Below, one piece after another: positions 24,278-35,482 of a stretch of 64,000 bases of DNA. The stretch covers positions 127,099,784 to 127,163,783 of the forward strand of contig NC_072893.1 of the NCBI RefSeq assembly GCF_027943255.1, given 5' to 3'. Below the pieces are notes generated by a model that saw nothing but the letters and a program-made list of their open reading frames with translations, made no database searches and was not told the DNA's origin. The DNA comes from Anastrepha obliqua (taxonomy: Eukaryota; Arthropoda; Insecta; Diptera; Tephritidae). Every line of letters starts with the position of its first letter. The first letter of the stretch is position 1. The position numbers and the translations under genes were made by a program.

Positions 24278-24430
24278 ATAAAATTTGTAAATTTTAAATG
24301 CAATGCGCGAACGGAAGATATTAACCGATTTGAAATTTCTTTTTTTTCCTGAATTTGTATTGATATGTAGCAACTTTTCCCTGCTATTACGATATGATTT
24401 GAAAAAATTTACGTATTTCACTCCGGTCTA
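24278..24430 (-). repeat. Right terminal inverted repeat of hAT-like element
   Basis: Complement of the left repeat. The 62-codon minus-strand open frame here is made of TIR sequence and is not a gene. Confidence 0.9.
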
Positions 24431-24489
24431 ATGTATATGCGCATATGTACATATATAAATTCACGTATTTGTATTTGCATATGCCTTCT
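24431..24489 (+). repeat. Dispersed repeat copy 1, right part
   Basis: Resumes with the duplicated ATGTATAT and GCGCATATG, ending at GCCTTCT; matches 25,536-25,579. Confidence 0.8.
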
Positions 24490-24618
24490 AATTGATTATT
24501 ATTAACTTGATTTACTTGAAGAATTTAAAATAAAACCAGGTTTGTTAATAATACCTGTTGTTTTAATGTTATTATTATTAATTTTTATATGTATGTATAT
24601 AAACATGCATATACATAT

Positions 24619-25290
24619 TAGGGTGGTCCAAAAAAAATTTGTATGCTGCCGCCCCCCAAAATAGTAAAGAATGAAAAATAAAACGACCCGTATTTTTTTT
24701 TTTTTTAATCAGACCATATTTAATGGTGCCGCCGGGGCTTTGAAATATCCCATGTATTTTGCATGGGAAAAAAATACTTTTTCGTAGATTTCATGTAAAA
24801 ACCTGGAAAATGAATATATTTTAACCGGATAACTCAGTTTCTCTTCATAATTGGTCAGGGAATAACAACCAATTATGAAATAATCTCACAAAAAAATATC
24901 ATAAAAGTAATATAAAATATTGTTTTTCGATTTTTTCTTAGATTTTCGTTTTATGGGGGCTTTTTGGGGTTCTATAAAAAATAGTTAATACAAAAAAATT
25001 AATTATTTCATAATTGGTTGTTATTCCCTGACCAATTATGAAGAGAAACTGAGGTATCCGGTTAAAATATATTCATTTTCCAGGTTTTTACATGAAATCT
25101 ACGAAAAAGTATTTTTTTCCCATGCAAAATACATGGGATATTTCAAAGCCCCGGCGGCACCATTAAATATGGTCTGATTAAAAAAAAAAAAAATACGGGT
25201 CTTTTTATTTTTCATTCTTTACCATTATGGGGGGCGGCAGCATAAAAATTTTAATATAAATTTTTTCCCATGCATTTTTGGCCCACCCTA
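24619..25290. mobile_element. hAT-type fold-back MITE, 672 bp
   Basis: Long imperfect inverted repeats (24,619-24,884 and 25,002-25,290) around a loop of about 117 bp. Ends TAGGGTGG fit the hAT start YARNG. An exact 8-bp duplication ATACATAT lies at 24,611-24,618 and 25,291-25,298. No coding capacity; the transcript or single strand would fold into one long hairpin. Confidence 0.85.
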
Positions 25291-25416
25291 ATACATATAC
25301 AATTTCGCGCAATTTTCAAAACGAACAAATCTATATGTAATGATGCATACAAATCATATGGACATATCAAATATACGAATCTATTCCGTACGCAAGCAAA
25401 TGTAAGCTAATGTGCT

Positions 25417-25579
25417 TGAACTGCAAGCGAGAGCGCGGAACGAACGACAAAGAGCACAATCGGCCCCTGCATTCGGCAACGTTCGACATCTGGCTCTGAC
25501 CTACTTGAGTGAGCATATATATGTATGTATATGCGCATATGTATATAAATTCACATATTTGTATTTGCATAGGCCTTCT
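25417..25579 (+). repeat. Dispersed repeat copy 2 (uninterrupted)
   Basis: TGAACTGCAAGCG through GCCTTCT. Provides the empty site for the 4.8-kb hAT-like element: here TATGTATGTATATGCGC is continuous. Confidence 0.8.
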
Positions 25580-26279
25580 TCCTGTGTGCATGGTAATGAA
25601 CCATTTCTCTGTTGAGAATAGGACGATGATAGGAAAAGTAGGAAATGAAAGGGAGTGTTTCGAGTGTAATGTGTCTTGAAAAAGTCAAATCGATGATGGT
25701 GCCTCTTAGTGTTGTGGACTTATTAACATCTGATGCGGAATCGAAATTGAACATATCTTTCATGAATTTGATAAATGTTTCGTCATTTTTCACGTTTGTG
25801 TAAATGTAACTTGATCAATTCCATTGCAATTCCATTTACCCCCTCCTCTATATCCATACCAAATATCTATCAAACAAATAAAACTAAAATTTTGTTTTGA
25901 AAATTTGCAACCCTTACATCAGTATTTTCTTATGACGTTGTCACGTTAAACTATCGTCAGTAAACCGACTTTACAGACAACCTCTTTTATTTTTTTTCGA
26001 AGAAAATTTCCACAATTTGGAAGCGTTGTTCTGGCATTAAAATGAAATCGAAACAAGTAAATTATAAATTTAACTTATTTTTGATTGAATTATCTAGTAT
26101 TAATCGGTTCTTCATAGCCTTTCAGAGGAACTGGATTTTTAGTTTATTAAATGAATAAATAAATAAATAAACAAAGCATTCACAATGACTTGCCAAACCT
26201 TACTGAACAGAAATGGCAACACAGTTTACTCTTCTCAGCTGTCGAACCGTAGTTATGAATATCGTTAGTTCTCATGTAG
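25580..26279. other. Unique noncoding DNA
   Basis: Nothing coding recognised. TGACGTTGTCACGTTAAAC near 25,933 resembles, in inverse orientation, TGACGTGATAACGTC near 19,371; possibly ends of an unidentified repeat. Confidence 0.35.
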
Positions 26280-27610
26280 CTAAAATACCCCATACATAAT
26301 AATGAAAAATTTATATAAATGCTCACTAACTATATGCATGAAAATTAAAAAAGAAAAAACAAAACCGTTAATTAGTAAAAAAATATTTAAATTATTTAAA
26401 TTAAAAAAAAATAAGTCTAATCTAAAAAATACATTATTATTATTTTTTTTAATTTTTAAATACATTTTTTCTAGTTATTATTATCGTATTTATTATAAAA
26501 TAATTTTTTTTAGAGCAAATTAAAAACAAAACATTAAAAAACATCAATTAGTCAGACAGAAATTTAGATTATTTAAATTAAAAAAAAGAAGCCTAATCTA
26601 AAAAAATAGATTATTTATTTTTATTATATTTTTTATATAAGATTTTTCTTCTTTATTATCGTATTTATTACTAGATTTTTCAAAATTATTTTTTTAATTT
26701 TTCTTTTTTACTTTATTTTTATAATTAACGTACTTATTACCATATTTTTGATAAATATTTTTTTAAATTTAAATTTGTTTTTTTAATTTATTTATTTTTT
26801 TTTTTGTTTTTTATTTTTTTATTCGTTAAAAATAATATCTATCTAATGCCAAATTTTGTTAATAATTTCATTTTAAATTTCTTTACTACTAATTTTAATT
26901 CAAAAAAAATTTTGTATTAGAGCAAAAAAATGTATGAAACAATAAAATTATTGTATTTTATTTTTTATTTCAATTTTTCTTGAAATTTTTCATTTAACTA
27001 CTAAAAACAAAATATTTTAATGATTTTGATTTAAAAATCTGGGAATTCAAATCTAGAAGAAAGGTTTCCTTTCTTTATTTTGTAATAAGCTTTTTTTATT
27101 ATTTATTATTAACTTATTTTTTACCATATTTTTGGGAATTCTTGTTTTTTTAATTTTTGTTTCTTTTCTGTTTTCAAAAAAGATATTAATCGAAAGTGGG
27201 GAAAATATTTATTTTTAAATTCCTTTACAACTAATTTTAATTACAATAATAATACATTTTTTCTTAGAGCAAAAAATTTATGAAATAATAAAATTAGTTA
27301 ACTTTTTATTTTAATTCATTTTGAATATTTTTCGTTTAATTTCTCAAAAACAAAATTTTTTAATTAATTTAATTTAAGAACGAAGAATTTTAATCTTATT
27401 TTTTCATATTTTAAATAAGCTTCTTTTTTATTATTTATAATTATCATATTTATTACCATATTTTTGGAAGTTATGTTATTTTTTTTGATAACAAACGAAT
27501 ATAAAAAAATATTAGGAGAAACTTAGTTTTAAATTTATTTACTACAAATTCTAATTCATAAGAAAATATTTTTTAGAGCAAAAAATGTATGGAACAAAGA
27601 AATTATAGAG
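26280..27610. repeat. AT-rich tandem array, about four units of 310-410 bp
   Basis: The anchor TTAGAGCAAAAAATTTATGAA and variants recurs at about 26,512, 26,919, 27,266 and 27,575. In between, TTATTATCGTATTTATTACCATATTTTTG recurs in pieces. Open frames here are poly-A/T artefacts. Confidence 0.6.
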
Positions 27611-28410
27611 CTTGGCTCTTATTTCTTTCACGTTCTACCTTATTAAAAAGCACTGGTCTGCCTGGTCTTGATTGTAAGGTAATACAATCTCTTAGCGTCC
27701 CTGCTTAACCCGACCCAACCAGCTCTAGAGCAAGAAAAGCTCTTGCTTCCGTCTCACAGTAAACGCCGTAATCAAAAAAAACAATTTCCATAAAATCTTC
27801 CCACCTCTCGTTAATCAGGATGTCATCCAAAATAACAGATTTACAGTTGTCTATTAATCCGATTAATTAAACATACTAACAATTTCTTAATTTATTACTT
27901 CGGCATATCTGCCAGTACAAAGGCAGTCTTCCCAGGCAGTGCTTTCGCTTGGCCAGCTCAGCTCACCTGCAACATAATTGAAAAGGTAGGTAGGTGAAGA
28001 CGAAGTGTTGCAATGAGAGAAGGAAAGGCACAGAAGCACGTGTCGATTGGTCGCAAAATAAATACAAATAAATTTGGGGGTACATAAATTATTTGTGAAT
28101 GTCTATGAAAGTAAGGCGTGCATCCTTATGAGATACTTGGCCAAGCTGCGTCTCCAGTTGTTCATGCTGCCCCATAAATACAGAAATTGTTGTTTTTTTT
28201 GACGCCTTCAGAGTTCTTTGATTGCTTCCTCAGCTGGCAGCTCCTATTTGTTTACATCATTTGGTGTTTCATGCATACGCTTCGAACTCACGACCAACCC
28301 TAGGGTAGTTACGTACAAGTCCACACAACTAAAACGTCAGGCAATTTCATTTAGAACAGTGAAAACGATGAGTGGTCACTCCACGTGGGCCAGCCTTATT
28401 TAATATACAG

Positions 28411-28428
28411 CAGCGTTCTTTTAGGCTC
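28411..28428 (+). promoter_or_regulatory. Su(Hw)-like site 14
   Basis: Reads CAGCGTTCTTTTAGGCTC (13/18); tail strong, core weak. Confidence 0.4.
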
Positions 28429-28632
28429 AAACGCCTGTCGGTATACATCGCATTACAAACCGCATTTATCCTCACACCACGCCTCGGCAGCACTCATTTT
28501 CATTGTCATCGTTACCACAATTGAGTGGATAGATTGATGGATGGATGATGCGAGAACGATGATGAATTCATTGAAAATGTCTTGTATGGCTGTCAAAATT
28601 GGCAGGCATTTTCAGGAAATACGTGTGCTTGT

Positions 28633-28650
28633 GCGCCTAAACGTGCACTT
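28633..28650 (-). promoter_or_regulatory. Su(Hw)-like site 15
   Basis: Reads AAGTGCACGTTTAGGCGC (12/18). Confidence 0.4.
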
Positions 28651-29639
28651 CGCTGGGCTACAATATTTCACAGCCAGCTGAAGTTATTGAATGTATTGAA
28701 GCGTACATAGCACTGGCATTCTGCCACCAAACACCAAGTACTACATGCGGAACACTTCAATTTCTTCTATAAGTACACGCCGCCAGTTCTTACGCTATGC
28801 CATTTGCTGCACGATAGGTTGTTGCTTGTTTTGTAGCACGCACTCTTCATGCTTGACGCAAATTTAAAAACGTATTCGTGTTGGTAGACACTTGTGAGAG
28901 GCGCGTAGAGTGTACATACCGAGGTGTGGTGTTGGCACATAGTTTGTGCGACTCACGAAACGGCCTGCCGCCGCCCTTTAGCTGCCACTCCTGGAACTTC
29001 TTTATTTGACATGTCTGATAGACAGCTGCTTACTTGAAGAGCGTTGAATCGATGAAAATGAGTATGTGCGCGTAAATATGAGCGAAGACCTAATTCGATT
29101 TCGATTTAAGCTGAAAAGTTTTATGTGATATTTCACTTTACATCTCGCATATCATCAATGAGTTAGTCAAAAGTGAAGTAATGAATTTATGATGACGTGT
29201 GCGTCAAGTGATGAGGGAATGCTGAGTGTGTCTAAAGTGTGCCAACACGAGTATTAAAGAGGAAGTGGGATATTAAAAATTGTAGTACTGCTTTCAAATA
29301 CGTCTTTGGGGTGCAGTTGAATAGCTTTACTAATAAATGGGAAAAGGAGAACAGTGCAAAAACTAATTTAGTGCAGCAGACTTGACTTTGCTATTTCCAA
29401 GCCTCGTTTTGTGCTCTTAGTGGTCAATTTGAGAAAAGTTTTTTTTGTGTGTTTTAAGATCGAAATAATTTTTAGCTAAATGACTTTTCTGAACCTCTTT
29501 TTTTCTTTAAAGTACAAAAAATTACCCACAATTTTTCTAGTCAATAATTGTTTGCTTATTTTGGCGAGCACAATTTATGAACGTATCATTTATGGTAAAT
29601 TTTTCCTCAAAGTTTGAAAAGTTCACACTTGCTTTACGA

Positions 29640-30150
29640 GAGACAAGGACAAGTTCGCCACGCAGAGTCACAATGGGCTCTGAGCCTCCTCAGTCGCAAA
29701 ATACAAAAAAGACCTTATGGCAAGAGACTTATGAGTAACTTATGAGCATTTTCTTAAAGTGTAATATCTTAAAAACATTGTGTGAAAATTTTAAGTGAAT
29801 CCGACAAATATTTTTCGAGTTATTCAACAATTAACAAAGTTCGCTCGGGCGCTCCCCATCGGAAATTCTGATCGGTATGCTGAAAAAATGGATGCTGCAC
29901 GCATGAAAGTAGCAGATAAGCACGCTAATGATAACACTCGAGAATTTAGAAGGCAACACCAAAGCGATATTTGGAAGCTGCTATGATTAGTATTTTTTTG
30001 TTTTTTTGGAATTTTGCTAAAGTCAAGTCGAAACATGATTTATTAATGCTTTGGTTTTATTTTTGTAAAATAAAGCAATTGACTAGCAAAAAAGTTATTG
30101 AAAATCATCATTTTTTTGGACCTACCCCTATCCCCATAAGTAAAGTAAAG
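29640..30150 (+). other. Unidentified coding-like patch, possibly transposon-derived
   Basis: The frame at about 29,795-29,986 reads DRYAEKMDAARMKVADKHAN, with balanced charged composition and unlike the low-complexity frames around it. It ends at the stop near 29,984. No family recognised. The surrounding sequence (ATATTTTTCGAGTTATTCAAC; TTTTTGGACCTACCCC) has the look of a dispersed repeat, but I see no second copy here and no ends. Confidence 0.3.
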
Positions 30151-31536
30151 TAGGCTTGGAATAAGAAAAAGCAAAGCTTAAGGAAGAAGAATAAGCATTA
30201 AATGAGGCATTCACCCCATAAACAGTTCTAGCAATACCCACACAAGGCCATTCATTACAACCGAAAATGCGCGAGCGAACTACACAACCTCCAAATTTCT
30301 GGCGCCCTACAGAACTGCAGAGCAAAGTAAGGAAACAAATTCCCAGAAAAACAATTGTTTTTGAAACTGAGCCATTTACGTGCTAAACACGCTAACCAAC
30401 TCAGTGGGGTTGCATGTATGCCCTCACGAAGCCATATCAAGTGCCGACTTGAGCACTAAATTTGAACAGACTAACTCACTACCACAGTCGATTGAGTCTG
30501 TAGTGAATTTATCATCTCCCAGGCATTGGGCCGAATCGAAAGGAGTGGAGTTGTAAAGCAAATACCAGTGATTGTTTAAGGAGCTCTAAATGGCAATAGT
30601 AAACAAAAAACGCATTAATCATATTTATTTATTTATTTCAAAGCAAATATGCCCGAAGTGAGCTACACATTTACTTACTTGGCCCAGGCTTGTACATAGT
30701 TACTTTGGTGGTTCTTTTTGTTTTTCGTTTTTTTTCTCTTTTTGCATTTCTTTTTGTCTTCAAAAGCGCTTATTGACATTTGTGTATGCCACAAACATAA
30801 TTTACGGCATTCTGAAAAATTTATTCCATAAGAAACAATGCTTTGAGCGCTAAGAATGTAAGTGAAAAGAGAAAAACAAAATATTTTTCTCAAACGTTCG
30901 ATACTTTGAAGCGCGCACACCGCCTGCGGAGTGACGGCATTGTAGTTGTTGCATATTTGTCGCAACAAAAAACAAAAAATATTAAAAAAAAAAATTTAAA
31001 AAATACAAAACAAAGTGAAAGTGATTGTGCGCGTAATGAGCACAGCCAGCTACAAGTTGACTAGTAAACTACGCTTTCTTTTTTTGTTGTAAAAGCAACT
31101 TTGCTTTGATATTTTTGTTTCACATTTATTTTAAGCACATAACTGTAAGTAAACGCAATAGCAAAGGGGAGTAGGAAAATAGCAGCCATGTCAAAGTAGA
31201 TCTACAAAAATACGCATCTTAGACTTTGGGCATGGAATTTAATCCATCATGCGCGTCTGAAAATATGTCAAAAAATATGAAAATAATTTATTGTTTTATG
31301 GTTGCGGAAGAACAAGTTTGGAGACTCACGCTCGAATTTTTTCTAAAAAACGAAAATAAATACAAACTTTCATTAAAAACTCTCAACCACAACTAGCTGT
31401 GGTATTTTGGACTTGTGTTACTTTATATGGCGCCTGAATATGTGATAGGCTTCAGCAGTAGGCGGTTAAGCGCGCATTTGTGGTAGGCGCGAAAGTTTCA
31501 CAATTTAGTCTCACATCAGGCAAATTACACACTTAA

Positions 31537-31990
31537 GGGGGCCCGCGCTGGTCTAAAAATTTCAAAAATCAATTTTTTTTTCGATATTTCAAAAGTATAG
31601 TATTTTAAGAATATACTATGATATATATATATATATATTTACGGAAATTCCCAATATTATAGCTTTTACAGGCCATTACCCAGCTAGAGAGCGGTCCGCG
31701 CGCTCCTGCACCCCAAACTTTAAACTCATTTATCTGGAAACGACTTTTTTTGGGCCTGGTGCTGTCAGAAAAACCAAAAAAAAACTATTGAACTGAATCG
31801 TTTGAAACTTTAATATGTTATTCACAACATAAATGGCTATCCCTTGTACTAGAATCATATTATTATTTCAATTATTTCGCTTTTTTTTATTAAAAACTGA
31901 AAAACCCCGTTTTTAGAGTGTAACATTCAAAACCACTCCATTTTGTCACATTTTTTTTATTCTAGTACGCGACTTAGCTGATCAGCAGTC
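31537..31990. mobile_element. TTAA MITE relic, left end only
   Basis: TTAA (31,533-31,536) followed by GGGGGCCCGCGCTGG. The interior has TTTAAGAATATAC and, at 31,713-31,750, the module AAACTTTAAACTCATTTATC seen in the 13.4- and 45.6-kb elements. The matching right end was not found, so the right boundary is a guess. Confidence 0.55.
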
Positions 31991-32279
31991 ATACCCATTA
32001 ATACTTTCTTTGGTTTTTACTTTTAAGATAAATGGAAGATTTAAATGGACAACACAGTCCAGATCCAATTTCGGGAGGGTCAACTTCAGTGCCATTTTTA
32101 AAATTATTAAAATTAAATTTTTTCATTTTTGTTTGCAAAAGAATAAAACACCTAAGAAATTTAAATATCGTTTTTCATTTTTTTATTTTAAAAAAATCCC
32201 TAAAATACCCTAAATTTTCGAGCTCTAGACCAACGAGATCCCTTAGTTCAATAGCATGAGTTGTTTTGCATTTGAAAAA
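31991..32279. other. Unassigned AT-rich DNA
   Basis: Between the MITE relic and the 124-bp array; nothing recognised. Confidence 0.35.
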
Positions 32280-32825
32280 AACTGTAGCTTTAATTTTTTT
32301 ATTTTAGGAGCTAAAGTCTGGTTTAACAACAAAAACATAGTACAAATTTAATTATTCCTGCTAGTTTTTGGCGGTCCTTAGACCTACATTTAAAAAACAA
32401 AAATTAAGATTTAATATTTTTACTTTAGGAGCTACAAAAAAAAAAGATAAAAAAACACAAATTAAATTATTGCATCTCTTGTTTTGGATGACCTTTAGAC
32501 CTAAAGTAAAAAAAAGCAACAACAAAAAATTTTGCTTTAATATTTTATTTTAGGAGCTAAAGTTCAGTTTAACAACAAAAAATTTAAAACTAAATTATTA
32601 CTGCCATGTTTTTGGCACTATTTTCACCTCAAATAAAAAACTATATATATATTCAACTTTAATTTTTTTAGTTTAAGAATTAAATGCCGGTTTGACAAAA
32701 AAAGTATTTCTGCAACTTTTTGGCCGACATTTCCACTTCAATTAAAAAAAAAAAGTTTAGCTTTAATGTCATTATTTTACGAGGCAAAGGCTGCTAGTTT
32801 CTGGCCGATATCCACCTCAATTGTT
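32280..32825. repeat. ~124-bp tandem array, five units
   Basis: TTTAATTTTTTATTTTAGGA followed by GCTAAAG recurs at 32,308, 32,428, 32,552, 32,675 and 32,780 (spacing 120, 124, 123, 105). Each unit also has a TTTTTGG(C/A)-GAC...TTTCACCTC block. Units diverge progressively toward the right. Confidence 0.75.
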
Positions 32826-32994
32826 TTAACCTAAAAAAACACCAAATCGGATAAAAATGATAAATCGGCAAGAAGAATGGTTTTACCACTTAATGCAGAC
32901 TATACGGAGGCAATGGTGTCAGCACCACAAGAGCAGTGCAGAACATCGACCAAAGTCTTAAATTAGGTTTCTATTCCCTATACCTGTACATTTG

Positions 32995-33335
32995 TAATTT
33001 CGAAATCGTTCAGGAACTCATATATATTGTTGTCAAAATCGGCAAAAAAACAACTTAGCGACTGAAATTTATCAAAAAATGCTTACCGCGAGCCAATACT
33101 ACTTTGCGTGACGAAGACACCTAAAACGTCGTGGTTTTGGAAGATCAGCGAAAATAATCATTTTTCGTACTTTTATCGTACCAGTACTTACACACGTCAG
33201 TGAAACTTGGGCATTAAACAAGGCCAATGAGCAAAACCTCAACGTTTCTGAGCGCAAAATCCTACGAAAATTATTTGGTGCTATTACGAAAATGTTATTT
33301 AGAAATTACCATTCAATCACGAGCTTCAAAGACTT
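32995..33335 (+). pseudogene. RTE/R1-like LINE reverse transcriptase C-terminal relic, 5' of SINE
   Basis: Frames read FEIVQELIYI, EIYQKMLTASQYYFA, then RRHLKRRGFGRSAKIIIFRT and VPVLTHVSETWALNKANEQN followed by SERKILRKLFGAI. This is the hallmark C-terminal RT/thumb segment of RTE-type LINEs (LYKTLIRPVLTYGSETW...FERKILR). Frames change at least twice. The ORF is split by a minus-strand SINE at 33,336-33,627 and resumes beyond it. Confidence 0.75.
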
Positions 33336-33627
33336 TATATATAATTGGCGCGTACACCCTGTTTCGGTGTTTACCGAGCTCCTCCTCCTATTTGTGGTGT
33401 GCGTCTTGATGTTGTTCCATAAATGGAGGGACCTACAGTTTCAAGCCGACTCCGAACGGCAGATATTTTTAAGAGGAGCTTTTTGATAGCATAAATACAC
33501 TCGGAGGTTTGCCGGTGCCTGCCGAGGGGCGACCGCTATTAGAAAAATGTTTTTCTTAATTTTGGTGTTCTCTCTGTGAATTCCGAATGGTACTCACGCA
33601 CCAACCCATTCGGCTACGGCAGCCGCC
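33336..33627 (-). mobile_element. tRNA-derived SINE, copy 1 (nearly full length)
   Basis: Minus-strand copy: head GGCGGCTGCCGTAGCCGAAT at the right edge, (TA)n tail at the left. About 75-80% identical by eye to copies at 39,892 and 51,354. Lies inside the LINE relic and opposite to it. Part of the B-box region is deleted in this copy (ends of TTGGTGTT then CTCTCTGTGAATTCC are joined). Confidence 0.8.
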
Positions 33628-33910
33628 AATACCCGAATATTATCAAGGCAATAAAGCTCAACCTGTCCACGATGGGCTGGCCACATTATAAGGCAGACGA
33701 AGCATACCGACCGAAGAAAAGTCTACTGGGTACGTGCAGCAAAAATAGAGGCAAAGTAAGACCAAAACTCTGATGGTTGAATGGCGCGGATCGAAACGCT
33801 GAGCTATTTGGAGAACTCAAGCGAGGGATACAGAGAACTGGAGAAAATGTTAGAGAAAGCCAAGACCCGCACCGGGTTGTTTAGCTAACAATAATGATGA
33901 TGATGATTTT
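33628..33910 (+). pseudogene. LINE relic, 3' of SINE
   Basis: Continues as IIKAIKLNLSTMGWPHYKAD then EAYRPKKSLLGTCSKNRGKV and RPKL, WLNGADRNAELFG, corresponding to the (K)LRWAGHVxRM...RPxxRWxDGV...DL C-terminus of RTE-like LINEs. Ends near a TGATGATGATGATTTT tail, typical of RTE 3' ends. Confidence 0.7.
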
Positions 33911-34079
33911 CACCACAGTTAAGAGCCATATTCAGGAGCTCTCGGCTGCTCTCAATATTTTGAGGTCTTTAAAAGGGTTAAAATAATATTTTACTTTTAT
34001 GATACGTAGGTACATAGGTGAAATGGTTGAAGTACCAGTCTAGCACTAGCATTTAACCGTCATTTTGATAGCAGAACAG

Positions 34080-34535
34080 CCAGAGCTTTTCTTGTAATGG
34101 GGATGTAGGTTGACGCAGAGCTGCAGACTGTGGAAGAAAGGAGCACCCAGCTGCCAAACTCGGACATTTACAAAGAAAGTGCTCAACTGTGTCCTTTTCT
34201 GAAAGGTCCCCACGGCTTCTGCAATGGCGGTTAAATGGAGAACCTAGCTTTTCGGCGTATGTGCCAGCTCCAAGTTTGGAAATTTTGAATGGCGTGCAGT
34301 CGCCAGTGTATTCTGAGTGCTCCGTCTATTGTACTGAGACCAAAGGGTCCTCAAAATAGCACACAAAGAAATGGAGCTCCATCTCTTCTGCGCTTTCCTC
34401 AGAAGTAATTTGTGCAATTACACTATATCAACAGCCAGAGGAATGCCGATGACCGGGTAGGAGGTCTCTGAGGCCAATTCAGTAGACGTCTTCTTTGAGA
34501 GCTCATCAGCAATTTACTTTTTCTCTATGTTCCTA
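34080..34535 (-). pseudogene. RNase H-bearing LINE, 3' relic
   Basis: Minus-strand translation gives IADELSKKTSTELASETSYP, the end of an RNase H domain (cf. GNEIADELA), then RKAQKRWSSIS...LWSQYNRR and a degraded zinc-knuckle tail. Several stops and frameshifts. Same general class as the element at 49.1-50.5 kb, but not an obvious copy of it. Confidence 0.6.
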
Positions 34536-34952
34536 TTTTTGTACTCCTGGTTGGACACATTTTTTCACCTTAAATACGAACTTGTTTTTTAAGTGGTTCA
34601 TAAAAATATTTCTTCATATAAATTTCTCTTTTGCAAAGGCGGAGAGAGATTCTCAGAACTAAAAAAAAACCAAAAAACCAAAAAACAAAAAACACAAAAA
34701 GCCCGCATACGCACTCGCTTAATTAAATAAAAAATTTCATCAGAAAAAAATAGTTTTACCCACAATCCACAAACAATTAGGCGCAGATTACACTGCGCTA
34801 GTGCCTTGCAACCCACTTTTGTGGCAGCTGGTATGTGCTTGTGCAAATACTGAACGATCATTGAATTTTCTGTTAATTTTTACATTTTTCAAATCTTTTA
34901 TTTTGTTTATAAATATTTGCCAATTCATTATGCAGCATATCTGGTTACCATG

Positions 34953-34970
34953 GCGCCTGCAAATATGCAA
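34953..34970 (-). promoter_or_regulatory. Su(Hw)-like site 16
   Basis: Reads TTGCATATTTGCAGGCGC (15/18); both halves intact. Confidence 0.7.
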
Positions 34971-35383
34971 TGCATAAGTGTGGTGCAGTAAAACCAATAA
35001 TTCGATGGAAGTATGCGCCGGAAATAAACTCAATGAAAAAAGAACAAAAGGCAAAACGCAAAACGCAAAACACAAGCATGCAGCAACACTACTACAACAA
35101 CTATTAACTGCACAACTCTTGCGTGGCGCAAAGTTCTGATATTTCATGCATACACTTTGAGTGCCAGAGCATTGTATTGAAAAAGAAGAAAACTCGATAT
35201 TCAGTTTTAATTATGACAACGATTATTTGGCTTTACTTCAAAATTCTTTAACTGGTTTTTATTATACAAAAATTTGCGATCATAAAAAGCGACCACTGAA
35301 GTTTTCTCTTTCCTTGCACTTTTTCGTTAAATAGTGCAACCGTGAAGGCTATACTATTTGCATGTCCAAGTGACCGTCGCAAC

Positions 35384-35482
35384 ACGCCTCGGTCTGCATT
35401 TGTAGAACAACAGCACGACGTACGCCACAGATAGGAAAAGGAGCGCGGCCAAACGCCGGAAAAAGGTATAAGCGCCAAGGTA
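35384..35482 (+). mobile_element. SINE 3' fragment (old)
   Basis: About 100 bp matching the 3' third of the SINE at roughly 75% by eye: GAACAACAGCACGACGTACG, then GGAAAAGGAGCGCGGCCAAA and a GTATAAGCGCC end. The tRNA-related head is missing. Confidence 0.6.

Larger units (their letters stand above)
19607..24430. mobile_element. hAT-like DNA transposon, 4,824 bp, with nested Tc1-like insertion
   Basis: Near-perfect 153-bp terminal inverted repeats (19,607-19,759 and 24,278-24,430) begin TAGACCGGAGTGAAATACG. They are flanked by an 8-bp target-site duplication ATGTATAT (19,599-19,606 and 24,431-24,438). The uninterrupted paralogous repeat at 25.4 kb has a single ATGTATAT at this position, so ends and duplication are proven inside the window. 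Without the nested element it is about 3.2 kb and carried one gene of roughly 650 codons. 8-bp duplications are typical of hAT (also P and a few others). The fifth TIR base does not fit the common hAT YARNG start. Near-identical TIRs suggest fairly recent insertion. Confidence 0.85.
27611..31536. other. Mostly unique noncoding DNA
   Basis: No gene recognised. Two insulator-type sites near 28.4-28.65 kb. Weak candidates: 28,431-28,448 (-), 31,429-31,446 (-), and GCATTTGTGGTAGGCGC at 31,474-31,490 (+, one extra base). Confidence 0.4.

Noticed and set aside
24233..24421. 62-codon - strand frame
   Set aside because: Consists of terminal inverted repeat sequence.
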